Source of the DNA: Ochromonas danica
Lineage: Eukaryota > Sar > Chrysophyceae > Chromulinales > Chromulinaceae
Reading direction: 5' to 3'
Assembly (NCBI GenBank): GCA_015146655.1
Contig: VKHL01000166.1
Span: 1 to 59,770 of the forward strand
Length of the DNA stretch: 59,770 nt
Below are positions 1 to 7,898 of this stretch, piece by piece (position 1 is the first letter of the stretch; each line of letters starts with the position of its first letter). Made by a program: the position numbers and the translations under genes. The notes below the pieces were generated by a model. It saw only the letters and a program-made list of their open reading frames with translations, did not search any database and was not told where the DNA came from.

Positions 1-173
1 ATTTTCGTTTTCGGTTTTCGGAGTCTGCTGATGACCATCCCGAAAAGACCGTTTATGCTGCCAAAAAACAGACTTTTCCCAACGAAAACGAAAAAAATGT
101 TAGAGGGGTGCACTGGAAATGCCGTCTGTTGTTTTTTCTCCGTTCAACCAATTGATTTTAATTCTGCATTGTC

Positions 174-1042
174 ATGACGTCCTTGGATGATCGAATCTCT
201 GCCTTGGAGACTAGAATCATTCGTTATGAAACTGAATTGGATAATGCCACAATTCAAGAAGAAAAGAATCGACTTTCTGGTTTGATCACTTCTGCTCGGG
301 AGACATTGAACAGACTACTCGACGAGAAGAAAGGCCAGCCTGCAGGTAAATTTATTTGCAGCTGATTATTGATGTCCTTGAATTAATTTGAGATTTCATG
401 CTGTGAATTTATTTATTCATTTGTTGATTTCTTCAGGTCATCAAGCTGGTGGCCAGACTTTGGCGAACATGAATTTGCCTCTGCCACCTCCTTCTGCAGG
501 TACTTTTGAATTATTCATGCAAAGCTGATTAATTTGTATAATACAACACGAATTCATAATTAGCTGTCCAGCCTGTGGCGCCGGTGTTTCCAACTCATCA
601 TGCTCCTCAAGAAGAGTTCATTCTTCAGCTAAAATTTCACTCGGTCGACGGGACCAAGTTTATTCTGTCAGAGTATCGAGGCTTTCGCAATTTCATCGTC
701 AGTAAAGCAACTGAAATTGGATTGAAAGGGTACGTTTGGAGAATCCCGCTCGTCCACGCCACGATTGTTGCTGTTGGTACTGAGGACCAGTTACGGGCGT
801 TGTTGACCCTTTGCAAAACCTTGAGAAAGGACCTCCTAATCCAGGCTTTCACAAGAGAGAAACCAGAACGTGACGTTTTGGATGATGCCTTCGTCAAGTT
901 ACCGAGCACCAGACGCCACGTTCGGACTGGAAAGTATAGCGACGCGCAGGACGATGACGTCGCGTCCACCACTTCCGTTGACCAGCCCGTGTTAGGAGCC
1001 CCTAGCCCACATGATATGCAATACAGTTCCGGGCCCCCTTGA
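174..1042 (+). CDS. Hypothetical protein with degenerate acylphosphatase-like domain (3 exons)
   Basis: I model three exons, 174-345, 437-499 and 564-1042, with GT-AG introns of 91 and 64 nt and consistent phase 1 joins, giving 237 residues. The first 55 residues look like a short coiled coil (heptad-rich, starting MTSLDDRISALETRI). A Pro-rich linker follows. The middle (residues about 90-170) has the order of an acylphosphatase fold: a strand, then YRGFRNF followed by a helix and GLKGYVW, two strands and a second helix. The Arg of the phosphate cradle is present, but the usual catalytic Asn after the G-x-V strand is not seen, so activity is doubtful. The C-terminus is polar and disordered. 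The domain call is a fold-level guess. The exon structure is well supported by the splice sites. Confidence 0.55.
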
Positions 1043-1422
1043 GTTCCGCCCCCCCCCCCTTCCCAGACTCCCAGATTCCTATATTTAGTCAATTACTTAA
1101 ATAATTATGAAAATGACTAAAATGATTATAGTTACATTCGTCAATGAAAAGCCAAAGAAGAACAGAAAGAATCATCTTTGAGATGTTTTAAGCAAACCAA
1201 GTGTTTTCCTTTGTAGATACGCACCAGGAGAACAATAAAAAGCAAGTGAAGGACAAAGTGACAATAATAAATTACTCTCCATATAGGGAATCCTCTGTCT
1301 TCCTCTTCTAAAACACACTGAATTGTCGTTTTCCCCGTCGCTACAATCAGTACTTTCGTACTGATGACGTGGACGACCCTTGTAGTTACCAGAGTAGTTC
1401 AGTCGCAGTTGAGAAACCAAGA
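1043..1422. other. Intergenic region
   Basis: No gene is seen. It contains a C-run after the preceding stop codon (about 1049-1060). The stretch just before 1423 looks like the 5' leader of the eEF3 fragment and includes a short palindrome (AGTACTTTCGTACT, about 1350). Confidence 0.5.
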
Positions 1423-1819
1423 ATGTCCGCTTTCGCTAACGTCGATATTGCTGCTGTTAACGCCAATGGCGTTTTGGCCTTCGAAAACTCCGGTCTGTTG
1501 GAGCACATGAAGCAGAGCATGGAGTCTACCAATGCTACTGCTGCTTTTCGGAGATGGTCAAGTCCTTGTGCGAGGGTGTGGATCAGTGGATCGAGCCCTA
1601 TCTGGTCAGCCTTCTCCCTCTTATTTTGGAGAACCTGGCTCTTCCCAAGGTGGCTGCCGCCGCTGCTGATGCCGGTAACGCCATCTTGCACAAGTCCAAC
1701 CCTCACTCTGTGCGTGTGATCATCTCCTTCTTGTTCGAGTCCCTGAACTCCATGAAGTGGCACACCAAGAAGGGTGCTTTGGTTTTGATTGGCGCTCTCG
1801 CCTCCCATCACCCTAGCCA
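1423..1819 (+). pseudogene. eEF3: Truncated, frameshifted 5' fragment of translation elongation factor 3
   Basis: The reading frame opening at ATG 1423 (MSAFANVDIAAVNANG...) runs to about 1545 and is then replaced by another frame through about 1819. That second frame gives EPYLVSLLPLILENL and a following AAADAGNAI/NPHSVRVIISFLFESL stretch, which resembles the N-terminal HEAT-repeat region of fungal and algal eEF3, the ribosome-associated ABC-type elongation factor. There is no splice site that would join the frames cleanly. Homology stops near 1819 and nothing of the remaining HEAT repeats or of the two ATPase cassettes follows. I infer a partial gene copy with a deletion. Codon use is GC-ending, as expected for a copy of a highly expressed gene. 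The functional gene is not in this window. Confidence 0.65.
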
Positions 1820-2337
1820 TGGAAATTCATTTGCTTTGTTGGATAACTTAACTTCCATCTTTCCAAATTGTTTTGAAGTACTTCCGCACCATAGAAAGTT
1901 TCTCGGAAGCTCTAGGTTTCATAAACTCTCTCTAGATTTCGATTTATGGTTGCTTTCTTAAAAGGAACATTGCAACTATAAACGCACTGAAACATCATGG
2001 AAACTCGTTTTTGAGCAAATAGAAAAGTCTAGTTCGTGAAAAGCCCATTTTTTATTTTCATCTTTTTTCATCCACAGGGTGATCACGGTGGATGAAAATC
2101 CGATGAAAACTCCACTTTTGGTGCTTTTTTCTCGCACATTTTCATCCTGTTAGTTGAAAGTCCTCATTATTGTCATGCGAGAGAGGGATACAGCAGTACA
2201 GTATAGGTTGTTCCAATTACACCATTTTACCGGTAAATTGCACACTCCACACAAGCATTTTTGTAATACTTATGCTATATGGGAGTCGGTGACTTGCGTT
2301 TGTGAAAAATACATCCCAAGTTTCTGGAAAGGGTCAC
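1820..2337. other. Intergenic, AT-rich, with a small hairpin
   Basis: No coding signal is recognised between the eEF3 fragment and the transposon. A hairpin with perfect 11-bp arms (TTTTCATCCAC at 2065-2075, complement at 2088-2098) and an internal GTGATCAC palindrome lies here. Its role is unknown. Confidence 0.4.
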
Positions 2338-2341
2338 ATTT
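2338..2341. repeat. Possible 4-bp target-site duplication, left copy (ATTT)
   Basis: ATTT directly precedes the left terminal inverted repeat. The same four bases directly follow the right repeat at 4113-4116. Because the context is AT-rich, this could be coincidence. Confidence 0.5.
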
Positions 2342-2395
2342 CCAGAGGTGGACAAAATGGCGTTTTAGACAAAATGCCGACGACACCGCACCAAA
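2342..2395 (+). repeat. Transposon terminal inverted repeat, left
   Basis: These 54 bp are identical to the reverse complement of 4059-4112. The match breaks at 2396 (T against the complement of 4058). Confidence 0.9.
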
Positions 2396-2663
2396 TTCAA
2401 ACTCAAATCAATTCCATTTCTTTACTCCTATTGTCCACAATAACCACTGTAAAAGCTTTAAAAATGCTCAAAATTGATGAAAGTAATGTTATTATGCTGG
2501 CAACAGGCAAAAAATGCCACTAAAAATGCCTTTGTGCATCATTAGATGAGGAAGAACAGGAAATTCCAGGCACGCGCTTGGCCCCCCCCTCAATAGCAGT
2601 GCCAATTCAGTTGAAGGCGAAATAGCAGTTGCCAAACACTTTTAAGGAGTATGGAAAACGAAT

Positions 2664-3677
2664 ATGGAGTGTGGAAGGGTCCATGGCATTGCTCTTTCCA
2701 CACTCAAAGACTGGCTTAAAATGTATCGCCACATGTTGCTGACGGAAGTCAGCTCCTTTCATGTCAAGGGAGATCGTTCTCGAGCTACAGGCCAAGAATT
2801 AATCTATTCTATCATACAAACATTAGTTGAGGCAAACTTGCAGCAAAAATCTCTCGGAAAAGACAAGAAAGAGGGGTGGTACTGGAGAAAGCTGAAGAGA
2901 CCAAAAGACGACGCAATATTGCAGTCCCCGCCACATTTTTTGCAAAACTACTGTCGCCCGCTATTTATTGAGGTCAATTATGTCGAAGTTGTCAGACAAA
3001 ATAAGACGAATGCTTGCGTCGAATGTGAAGAAAAGGGTCCTCGAAGTGCTTTTTCAACATCTGCCTGTTTTTACGAGAAACTTCTGCCCAATATGATCCT
3101 AAATTGGTATTCCACCCAATCCGCGAGTGCCAAGAAACATGATAAAGTTATTGTCGCCATTAAATCTGATTTTGAAGGGGTTGTAACCAAATAAAGTAGT
3201 GTACATCTTGAATTTATCATGAAGTGGTATCACGTCCACTGCGCTGCTTTTTTCACTGCCGCCCCTGCGTTTTCAATAACAGAAGTGTTATTGAAGATGT
3301 TTGCTATGAAACAGCACAGCGTTGTTTGTCATTCCTCAGACATAAGGTCTTGAAAGGGTGCTGGGAATGGTTAATAGCATGGAGTAGCGATCGTGCCATT
3401 CAAGGAGGCCTAGAGGCGACTGTCACAGCAAAAAAGGTGTTATATAATGAGAAGAAATAGTGCTTCGTTGAAGGTTTACAAATGATTTCGTTTGTCACAA
3501 GAAGGGGCAAGAATGGCGGCACAAGAGACAAAGAAGGTGCGGATGCAGCAGAAAAAGGTCAAAGCAGCCGAGGATGCCATCGAGAGAGCACCGTTCAATA
3601 GCCTAAGGGAAGAGGGAAAGAAGGCTGAGCGAGCCGGTAAGAGAGTGCAGAAGATAGCCCGACAAAATCAGGGGTAA
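2664..3677 (+). pseudogene. Remnant of transposon-encoded protein (possible transposase)
   Basis: The longest piece (2664-3194, 176 codons) begins with a helix-turn-helix-like stretch, GIALSTLKDWLKMY, of the kind found at the N-terminus of transposases. Later it has a cysteine pair (ACVECEEKG) and VIVAIKSDFEGVVTK. A possible intron after 3180, ending at an AG near 3285, would bring in the second open stretch (SVIEDVCYETAQRCLSFL...), which is open to 3460. A lysine- and glutamine-rich C-terminal piece (3492-3677, KKVRMQQKKVKAAEDAIERA) is in another frame. I cannot see a complete DDE triad. Whether this is a multi-exon gene or a decayed one cannot be settled from sequence alone. Confidence 0.45.
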
Positions 3678-4058
3678 ATGTTACCTAATTTCTGACCCCC
3701 ACTCAGACCCCGTCTTTAGCACCAAATATCTTCTCTTGTAGCACTTTTAAGACAATCTACGCCATATACCACAACATCAATTCAATATTGAACTTCAGGA
3801 ATCTTGAATTCCGAGAGCGATGGAGCTCTTTGTTCATATCGAATCTCCTCTTAGATAAAAGGCACTCAAAAACGCCATGCCTCTTAAAATACCAACAAAA
3901 CGTCTTTCATCTTAAAGAGAAGACCCCTAACATAATATATCATTAGAATGGGCAGATCAAGAGGAATCTGATGGAATTGGTCTTTTCCTCAGAGGAACTA
4001 CTGTAAGTGAGAAATTCACAGTTAAAAGCGACAGTTCAGCATAAAAAATAACGGCCGT

Positions 4059-4112
4059 TTTGGTGCGGTGTCGTCGGCATTTTGTCTAAAACGCCATTTT
4101 GTCCACCTCTGG
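4059..4112 (-). repeat. Transposon terminal inverted repeat, right
   Basis: This is the exact reverse complement of 2342-2395. It is followed by ATTT (4113-4116). Confidence 0.9.
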
Positions 4113-4288
4113 ATTTGGGAGGCCAAAATCCCACGTTTCCACGGTGCAAGTTTCCGAGTACTACGTTATTCTCAGTTGAGTATTATAAACTTATTCGTAG
4201 AGATTAGTCGGAGATATTGAGTGGTTGTGGCTATCGAACTGCACGAGTGATCTGGATCATCCGAAAAATTGATTGTTGGTCCTTTGAG

Positions 4289-4535
4289 GTAAATTGCTCT
4301 TCAATTTTCTTGATATTAAGATTCTAACAGTTCTATTTATAGATTGTCTTGCTATTGGAAGTGTTTTGTGGGCTGTGGATCTCTAAAACCCGAGCATGCA
4401 ATCGTCGTATGGCTGGTCTGTCACTTTCGAGCTGCCATCGCCGAGAGAGATGAAGATCAAAATGCCTAAAAGAGGTGCAACAACTATTCTATTAATCTTT
4501 GTTGATCATTATTTGAGTTATTTATAGTAAAATAG
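4289..4535 (+). CDS. Possible short spliced gene encoding a 28-residue peptide
   Basis: Two typical small introns are visible, 4289-4342 (54 nt) and 4475-4527 (53 nt). Both start GT and both end ATTTATAG. The middle exon carries an ATG at 4396, and joining 4396-4474 to 4528-4535 gives an open frame of 28 residues starting MQSSYGWSVTF and ending MPKRVK before a TAG. The upstream exon would be 5' leader. The peptide is unknown to me. The intron pair is the main evidence, and the transcript could equally be a non-coding RNA or a small exon set of a longer gene. It lies between the transposon and the 3' end of the opposing gene. Confidence 0.35.
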
Positions 4536-4576
4536 ATGGCTATTTCGTCTACTGAGAGGCTTTGTATTCAATCCAT

Positions 4577-5377
4577 TCAATCCTCCTCTACCGTATCCTC
4601 AAAAACTGTCGAAGTTGCCAGAAGAAAGACCGCGATTAAGCTTTCTTCTTCCTCTGCTTCTTCTGCGATATCATGCTTATCCACGACCATCTCATCATCG
4701 TCTTCGTAATCATTCTTCTCTGCTTCTCTGGCAGCATCCAGAGGTAGGATCGACTCGGCCTGTAAATCTTCTTCTTCATCCTCTCCTAGGCTCCTCTTGG
4801 AAGTGAAAGACAATGGGACGGTCTTGTTGACAATCAGCCTCGAGGATCTTGAATTGATGGATGTATTCTTGTGAGCATTGTGCACACCTTCGTACATCTC
4901 TATTGTAGACGTTGAACGGTACTTGTATCCTAACTCATTAGGCCATAATTGTGCTAACCAACATGATATGTTCCAATTAAAATAAGGGTTCACGATAGAT
5001 GTGAAATCTCGAGCCGTTTGCGGTGGATTCTCACTCACTCGTTGATTGGTTGATTCATCCATTTCTGCATCATTAATTGGTTCTCTTTCTCTGATATTAT
5101 TGCAATAGAAGGATTTGGAATGTATCTGCATTGAGAGAAATGATCGTCTGATGATGGTCAAACAGCATGGCGCCACATTAATGAGTGCAGGCACTGAATG
5201 ATGGTCGTGGCTTTCAGGAGCGCAAGCATCCTTTGCTCGCAACGACTCCAAATCTTTGATCGAGGCTTCCCCCTCTGAGACGGCACCTTTCTCGAGCGGT
5301 GATTTGTCTCGTCACTCTTCGTCTTCCCACTCATCAGCATCAGTATGATCTTGTCCAGAAGCAACAGACTGCCTCAT
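4577..5377 (-). CDS. Acidic hypothetical protein, frame interrupted by one TGA
   Basis: The minus-strand frame from ATG 5377 is open to 4577 (267 codons) except for a single TGA at 5312-5314, codon 22. Both sides of the TGA are hydrophilic and of similar composition (ADEWEDEE before, RDKSPLEKG after), so they look like one coding frame. The C-terminal third is rich in Asp and Glu (GEDEEEDLQAES, DYEDDDEMVVDKHD) and suggests a nuclear or disordered protein. The hydrophobic, Cys-containing stretch coded near 5085-5175 may be an unspliced intron, because AG acceptors after pyrimidine-rich tracts occur there. No family is recognised. The start is uncertain. Confidence 0.45.
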
Positions 5378-5663
5378 TATTCATCATAGGCCTCTCCATT
5401 TAACTATTCGAAAGACTCTTTAGTAAGTATAGCATATCAATCACTAAAGAAAGCAAAGAGGTCTCTTAACATAATGCAATTCGTCCAACAACAATGTTGT
5501 TATCTGTCTGCTCTATATACACATAGACAAACCATGATCTATCTTATCCATGCACTACTCACTAACAGCAAAGACTACAAGTAGGATCCTTCTCCTTCAC
5601 TCTTGTCTTCTCAGTCTGCTGAAACAATGAGGCATTGTGACCCACAGGGAGTTGTCAGTCACT

Positions 5664-6095
5664 TCAGTGTTGTCGCTGGAGTTTAATTACTTTGACTGCA
5701 TCACCACGTGTCTTTCTTCTTTTCTTTAACCTCTTCGAGGTGGTTTCTACAATATTGGAAATACGATCTTCACTCTTCTTGAGGGCATCCGCAGCAGCAC
5801 CTGACAAACAACAACAACAACAATAACAACAGCAGCACATTAGATTAGTGAGACCAGATAGGAAGAGAGAAAAACCAGGATGGAAAAGGTTTGACTGACC
5901 CACATAAGAGGTGAGAAAGTGCTTCTTGCCCACTTTGACAGAAGGCTGTGGTAGGCCTTTGGGTGTCTTCGCGGTCAATGATGACTTGTAGCCCTTTTTC
6001 CCTTTGTTCTTGTTTGTCTTGGCAGAGGACTTATCCTCGCTTTGAATATGTTCTTGTACGATAGCAAGATGTGCAGCAAGTAGATCGGAACTCAT
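5664..6095 (-). CDS. Small lysine-rich protein (2 exons)
   Basis: Exons 5900-6095 and 5664-5800 are joined across a 99-nt GT-AG intron (GTCAGT donor, TTTGTCAG acceptor) that contains a short (GTT)n tract. The join is in phase 1 and the product has 110 residues starting MSSDLLAAHLAIVQEH. An in-frame ATG at 6131 could add 12 residues, but the first-listed start gives a more ordinary N-terminus. The protein is strongly basic, with KTNKNKGKKGYKS and KRLKKRRKTRG clusters resembling nuclear or nucleolar targeting signals, and a short helix LKKSEDRISNIVETTSKRL. I do not recognise the family. A ribosome-biogenesis role is possible from composition only. Confidence 0.65.
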   Translation of the reverse strand: MSSDLLAAHLAIVQEHIQSEDKSSAKTNKNKGKKGYKSSLTAKTPKGLPQPSVKVGKKHFLTSYVGQSNLFHPGFSLFLSGLTNLMCCCCYCCCCCLSGAAADALKKSEDRISNIVETTSKRLKKRRKTRGDAVKVIKLQRQH

Positions 6096-6458
6096 GGTGT
6101 GTTTTGTTGTTTTCCTTTCGTCTGGAACCATCGAAACAGATGGAACCGAGCTAGATATCCAGATCTGGGTATTTAGAAGACCTTAATAATTGGTGAGTTG
6201 AGTGATGATGGAGTGTATATTGGACAAGATTCAAGTTTCCACGCTACATCAGTGTATTGTGTTGTAATTTACAATGTACACCAATTACTATTACTATACG
6301 GGTATAGAAAAGTTGCTACTACTTGCATTTGTATACGTACTAACTGTAGCATTTCGGTGGAGTACTGTTGGCAGTTATGTAAGTTTTGTGAAGGATGAAA
6401 GGCGACCTGTTTATTGGCTAAGCAACGACCCAATGACATGCGAGATCAGCTGGAGTAA
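6096..6458. other. Intergenic region
   Basis: This lies between two minus-strand genes and is AT-rich. It holds the promoter of the 5664-6095 gene and the 3' end of the next one. A plus-strand frame runs through it into the neighbouring gene, but it has odd composition and no homology. Confidence 0.5.
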
Positions 6459-7409
6459 TTATCCTAAAGATGCAACAAAGCTTCCCCTGCCTCCTTCCAC
6501 ACCACCCCCTGCACTACCAGAAGCAATGTTTGTTGTGGCAAAGGTGCGCAAAGTATTACGTGGACGATCGAATGGAGATTTCTCAGTGCGAAAGATTATG
6601 ACCTTATCCTGCCCAATTCCAGCCGAGAAGAAGCGCCAATCTTCATTCCTTCCTCGAAGAGGGATGGTAGGAACATTGTGGCAAAGCAAGACTGCATAGT
6701 GAGTATTATGATGTAGTGGTTGACAAGGTCGTAATCTCACTTCATGTGGCAAAGGATCTACTATAGAAGGGATAGATAGCTCACAAGGTATAGGAAGATG
6801 TCTTGTATAGCGCTGCCAGCTATCAGGATTGGCTTCAATAGGTCGTCGCCTGGACATGTCATAACGAAGATTCTCCCATTTCACTTCAAAGGAATCATCC
6901 ACTTGAAGTAGTAAAACACGTTCATAAAAAGTGGCATCCGTCCATCTCTCCTTGACAGTCAAGGCTCTATTAGTGATGGGTAGTAAGGTCTCCATCTCAG
7001 AGGAATGTGCCAAGGAAGGTGTGAAAACCATATGATCCATGGCATTGGCTTGAAGAACAATTCGAATCTCAACATTGACAGAGACATTAATCACTGAATG
7101 CTTAGGATAACTAGATAGAAGAAAGTCATCATAGGATACTAAGAGTGGTTGATCTTCAATAACACGAAGAATAAGATATAATGGATTTTCCTCTGTCACT
7201 ATAGTTCCATCTAAACTCTCTACCTCACTTAGACAACGATGTTGATGGACTAACTTCATTCGATCAGGTCGAATAGGAACACCTTGACGATATAATAATA
7301 GCTTGAGATCACTCACAAGTAGAAAGGCTAAGCCAGCAACTTTAGCATAGAAAATACTTCCATCAGGTAGACGAACAGGTAGAGAAATAGTGTCGTGTGG
7401 ATCACTCAT
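6459..7409 (-). CDS. Ubiquitin-like domain protein with a C-terminal Ig-like segment
   Basis: This is an intronless 316-residue protein. Residues about 9-90 follow the ubiquitin-like order: a strand with LPDGSIFYAKV, a helix (VSDLKLLLYRQGVP), the PxxMKLVHQHRCL strand-turn, and LYLILRV. A glycine pair at the end of the fold is missing, so it would act as a built-in Ubl, not as a conjugated tag. Residues about 215-275 (VRLRPCQPLHHNTHYAVLL ... WRFFSAG) resemble the L-P-x-x-P-L-x-x-x-T-x-Y plus W-x-F pattern of Ig-like (Big_5 type) domains. The tail is Gly-rich. Both domain calls are fold-level inferences. No family name can be given. Confidence 0.65.
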   Translation of the reverse strand: MSDPHDTISLPVRLPDGSIFYAKVAGLAFLLVSDLKLLLYRQGVPIRPDRMKLVHQHRCLSEVESLDGTIVTEENPLYLILRVIEDQPLLVSYDDFLLSSYPKHSVINVSVNVEIRIVLQANAMDHMVFTPSLAHSSEMETLLPITNRALTVKERWTDATFYERVLLLQVDDSFEVKWENLRYDMSRRRPIEANPDSWQRYTRHLPIPCELSIPSIVDPLPHEVRLRPCQPLHHNTHYAVLLCHNVPTIPLRGRNEDWRFFSAGIGQDKVIIFRTEKSPFDRPRNTLRTFATTNIASGSAGGGVEGGRGSFVASLG

Positions 7410-7898
7410 TGTCTATCCTATTCAATATAGCCATGAGGATCAATCGATCGTTTAGGTCGCAGTCACACAGTGTTGACAACTTTCTTGGCTAGGACTGGCA
7501 AGACCAACCCCGAACAATTGAAATGGATTTTGTTTCTTCACATGCAATATCACTTCTTAAGTTAACGATCTGTCTCGACAACATAACGTCTAAGTCCGAA
7601 GTTGTCAACTAAAAAGAAAAATTTCTCCTCCAATATTTGACTAAATGTTACAAGGAATATATCTCTGGGACGCAGCATGCACACCATCACCAGCACAGTG
7701 CAAACTACTGTTGCAGTAGGTTTATCAAGGGGGTCATATGGTAGAAGTGGTGAGTTGTTGCATGCATAAATTACACGGATGGATCAAAAGCTCTCCCTTA
7801 TTCCACATGGTATAGACAAAATCTTTGTGGATGAGTGTGAAAAGGAAACAAACAAAGAAACACATTACAAAACCCGGTGTCAAAATCTCTTCCTCTCT
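7410..7898. other. Intergenic region
   Basis: This is the promoter region of the Ubl-like gene and the 3' flank of the TPR gene. An 11-bp inverted pair, GTTGACAACTT near 7472 and its complement near 7600, is the only structure seen. No gene is supported. Confidence 0.4.

Larger units (their letters stand above)
2342..4112. mobile_element. DNA (class II) transposon, 1,771 bp, superfamily undetermined
   Basis: The element is bounded by 54-bp terminal inverted repeats that match base for base (2342-2395 and 4059-4112, each beginning CCAGAGGTGGACAAAATGG from its outer end) and by a 4-bp direct repeat ATTT. The terminus resembles the CAG-GTGGACAAA ends seen in some Tc1/mariner-like elements, but the flank is not a TA dinucleotide, so I do not assign a superfamily. 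Inside are three broken or spliced coding pieces on the plus strand (2664-3194, about 3290-3460, 3492-3677). Perfect ends suggest recent mobility, while the short interior suggests a non-autonomous or decaying copy. Confidence 0.8.

Noticed and set aside
6274-6699. Plus-strand 141-codon frame overlapping the Ubl-like gene
   Set aside because: Its second half is antisense to a gene with clear coding character. No motif or splice support.
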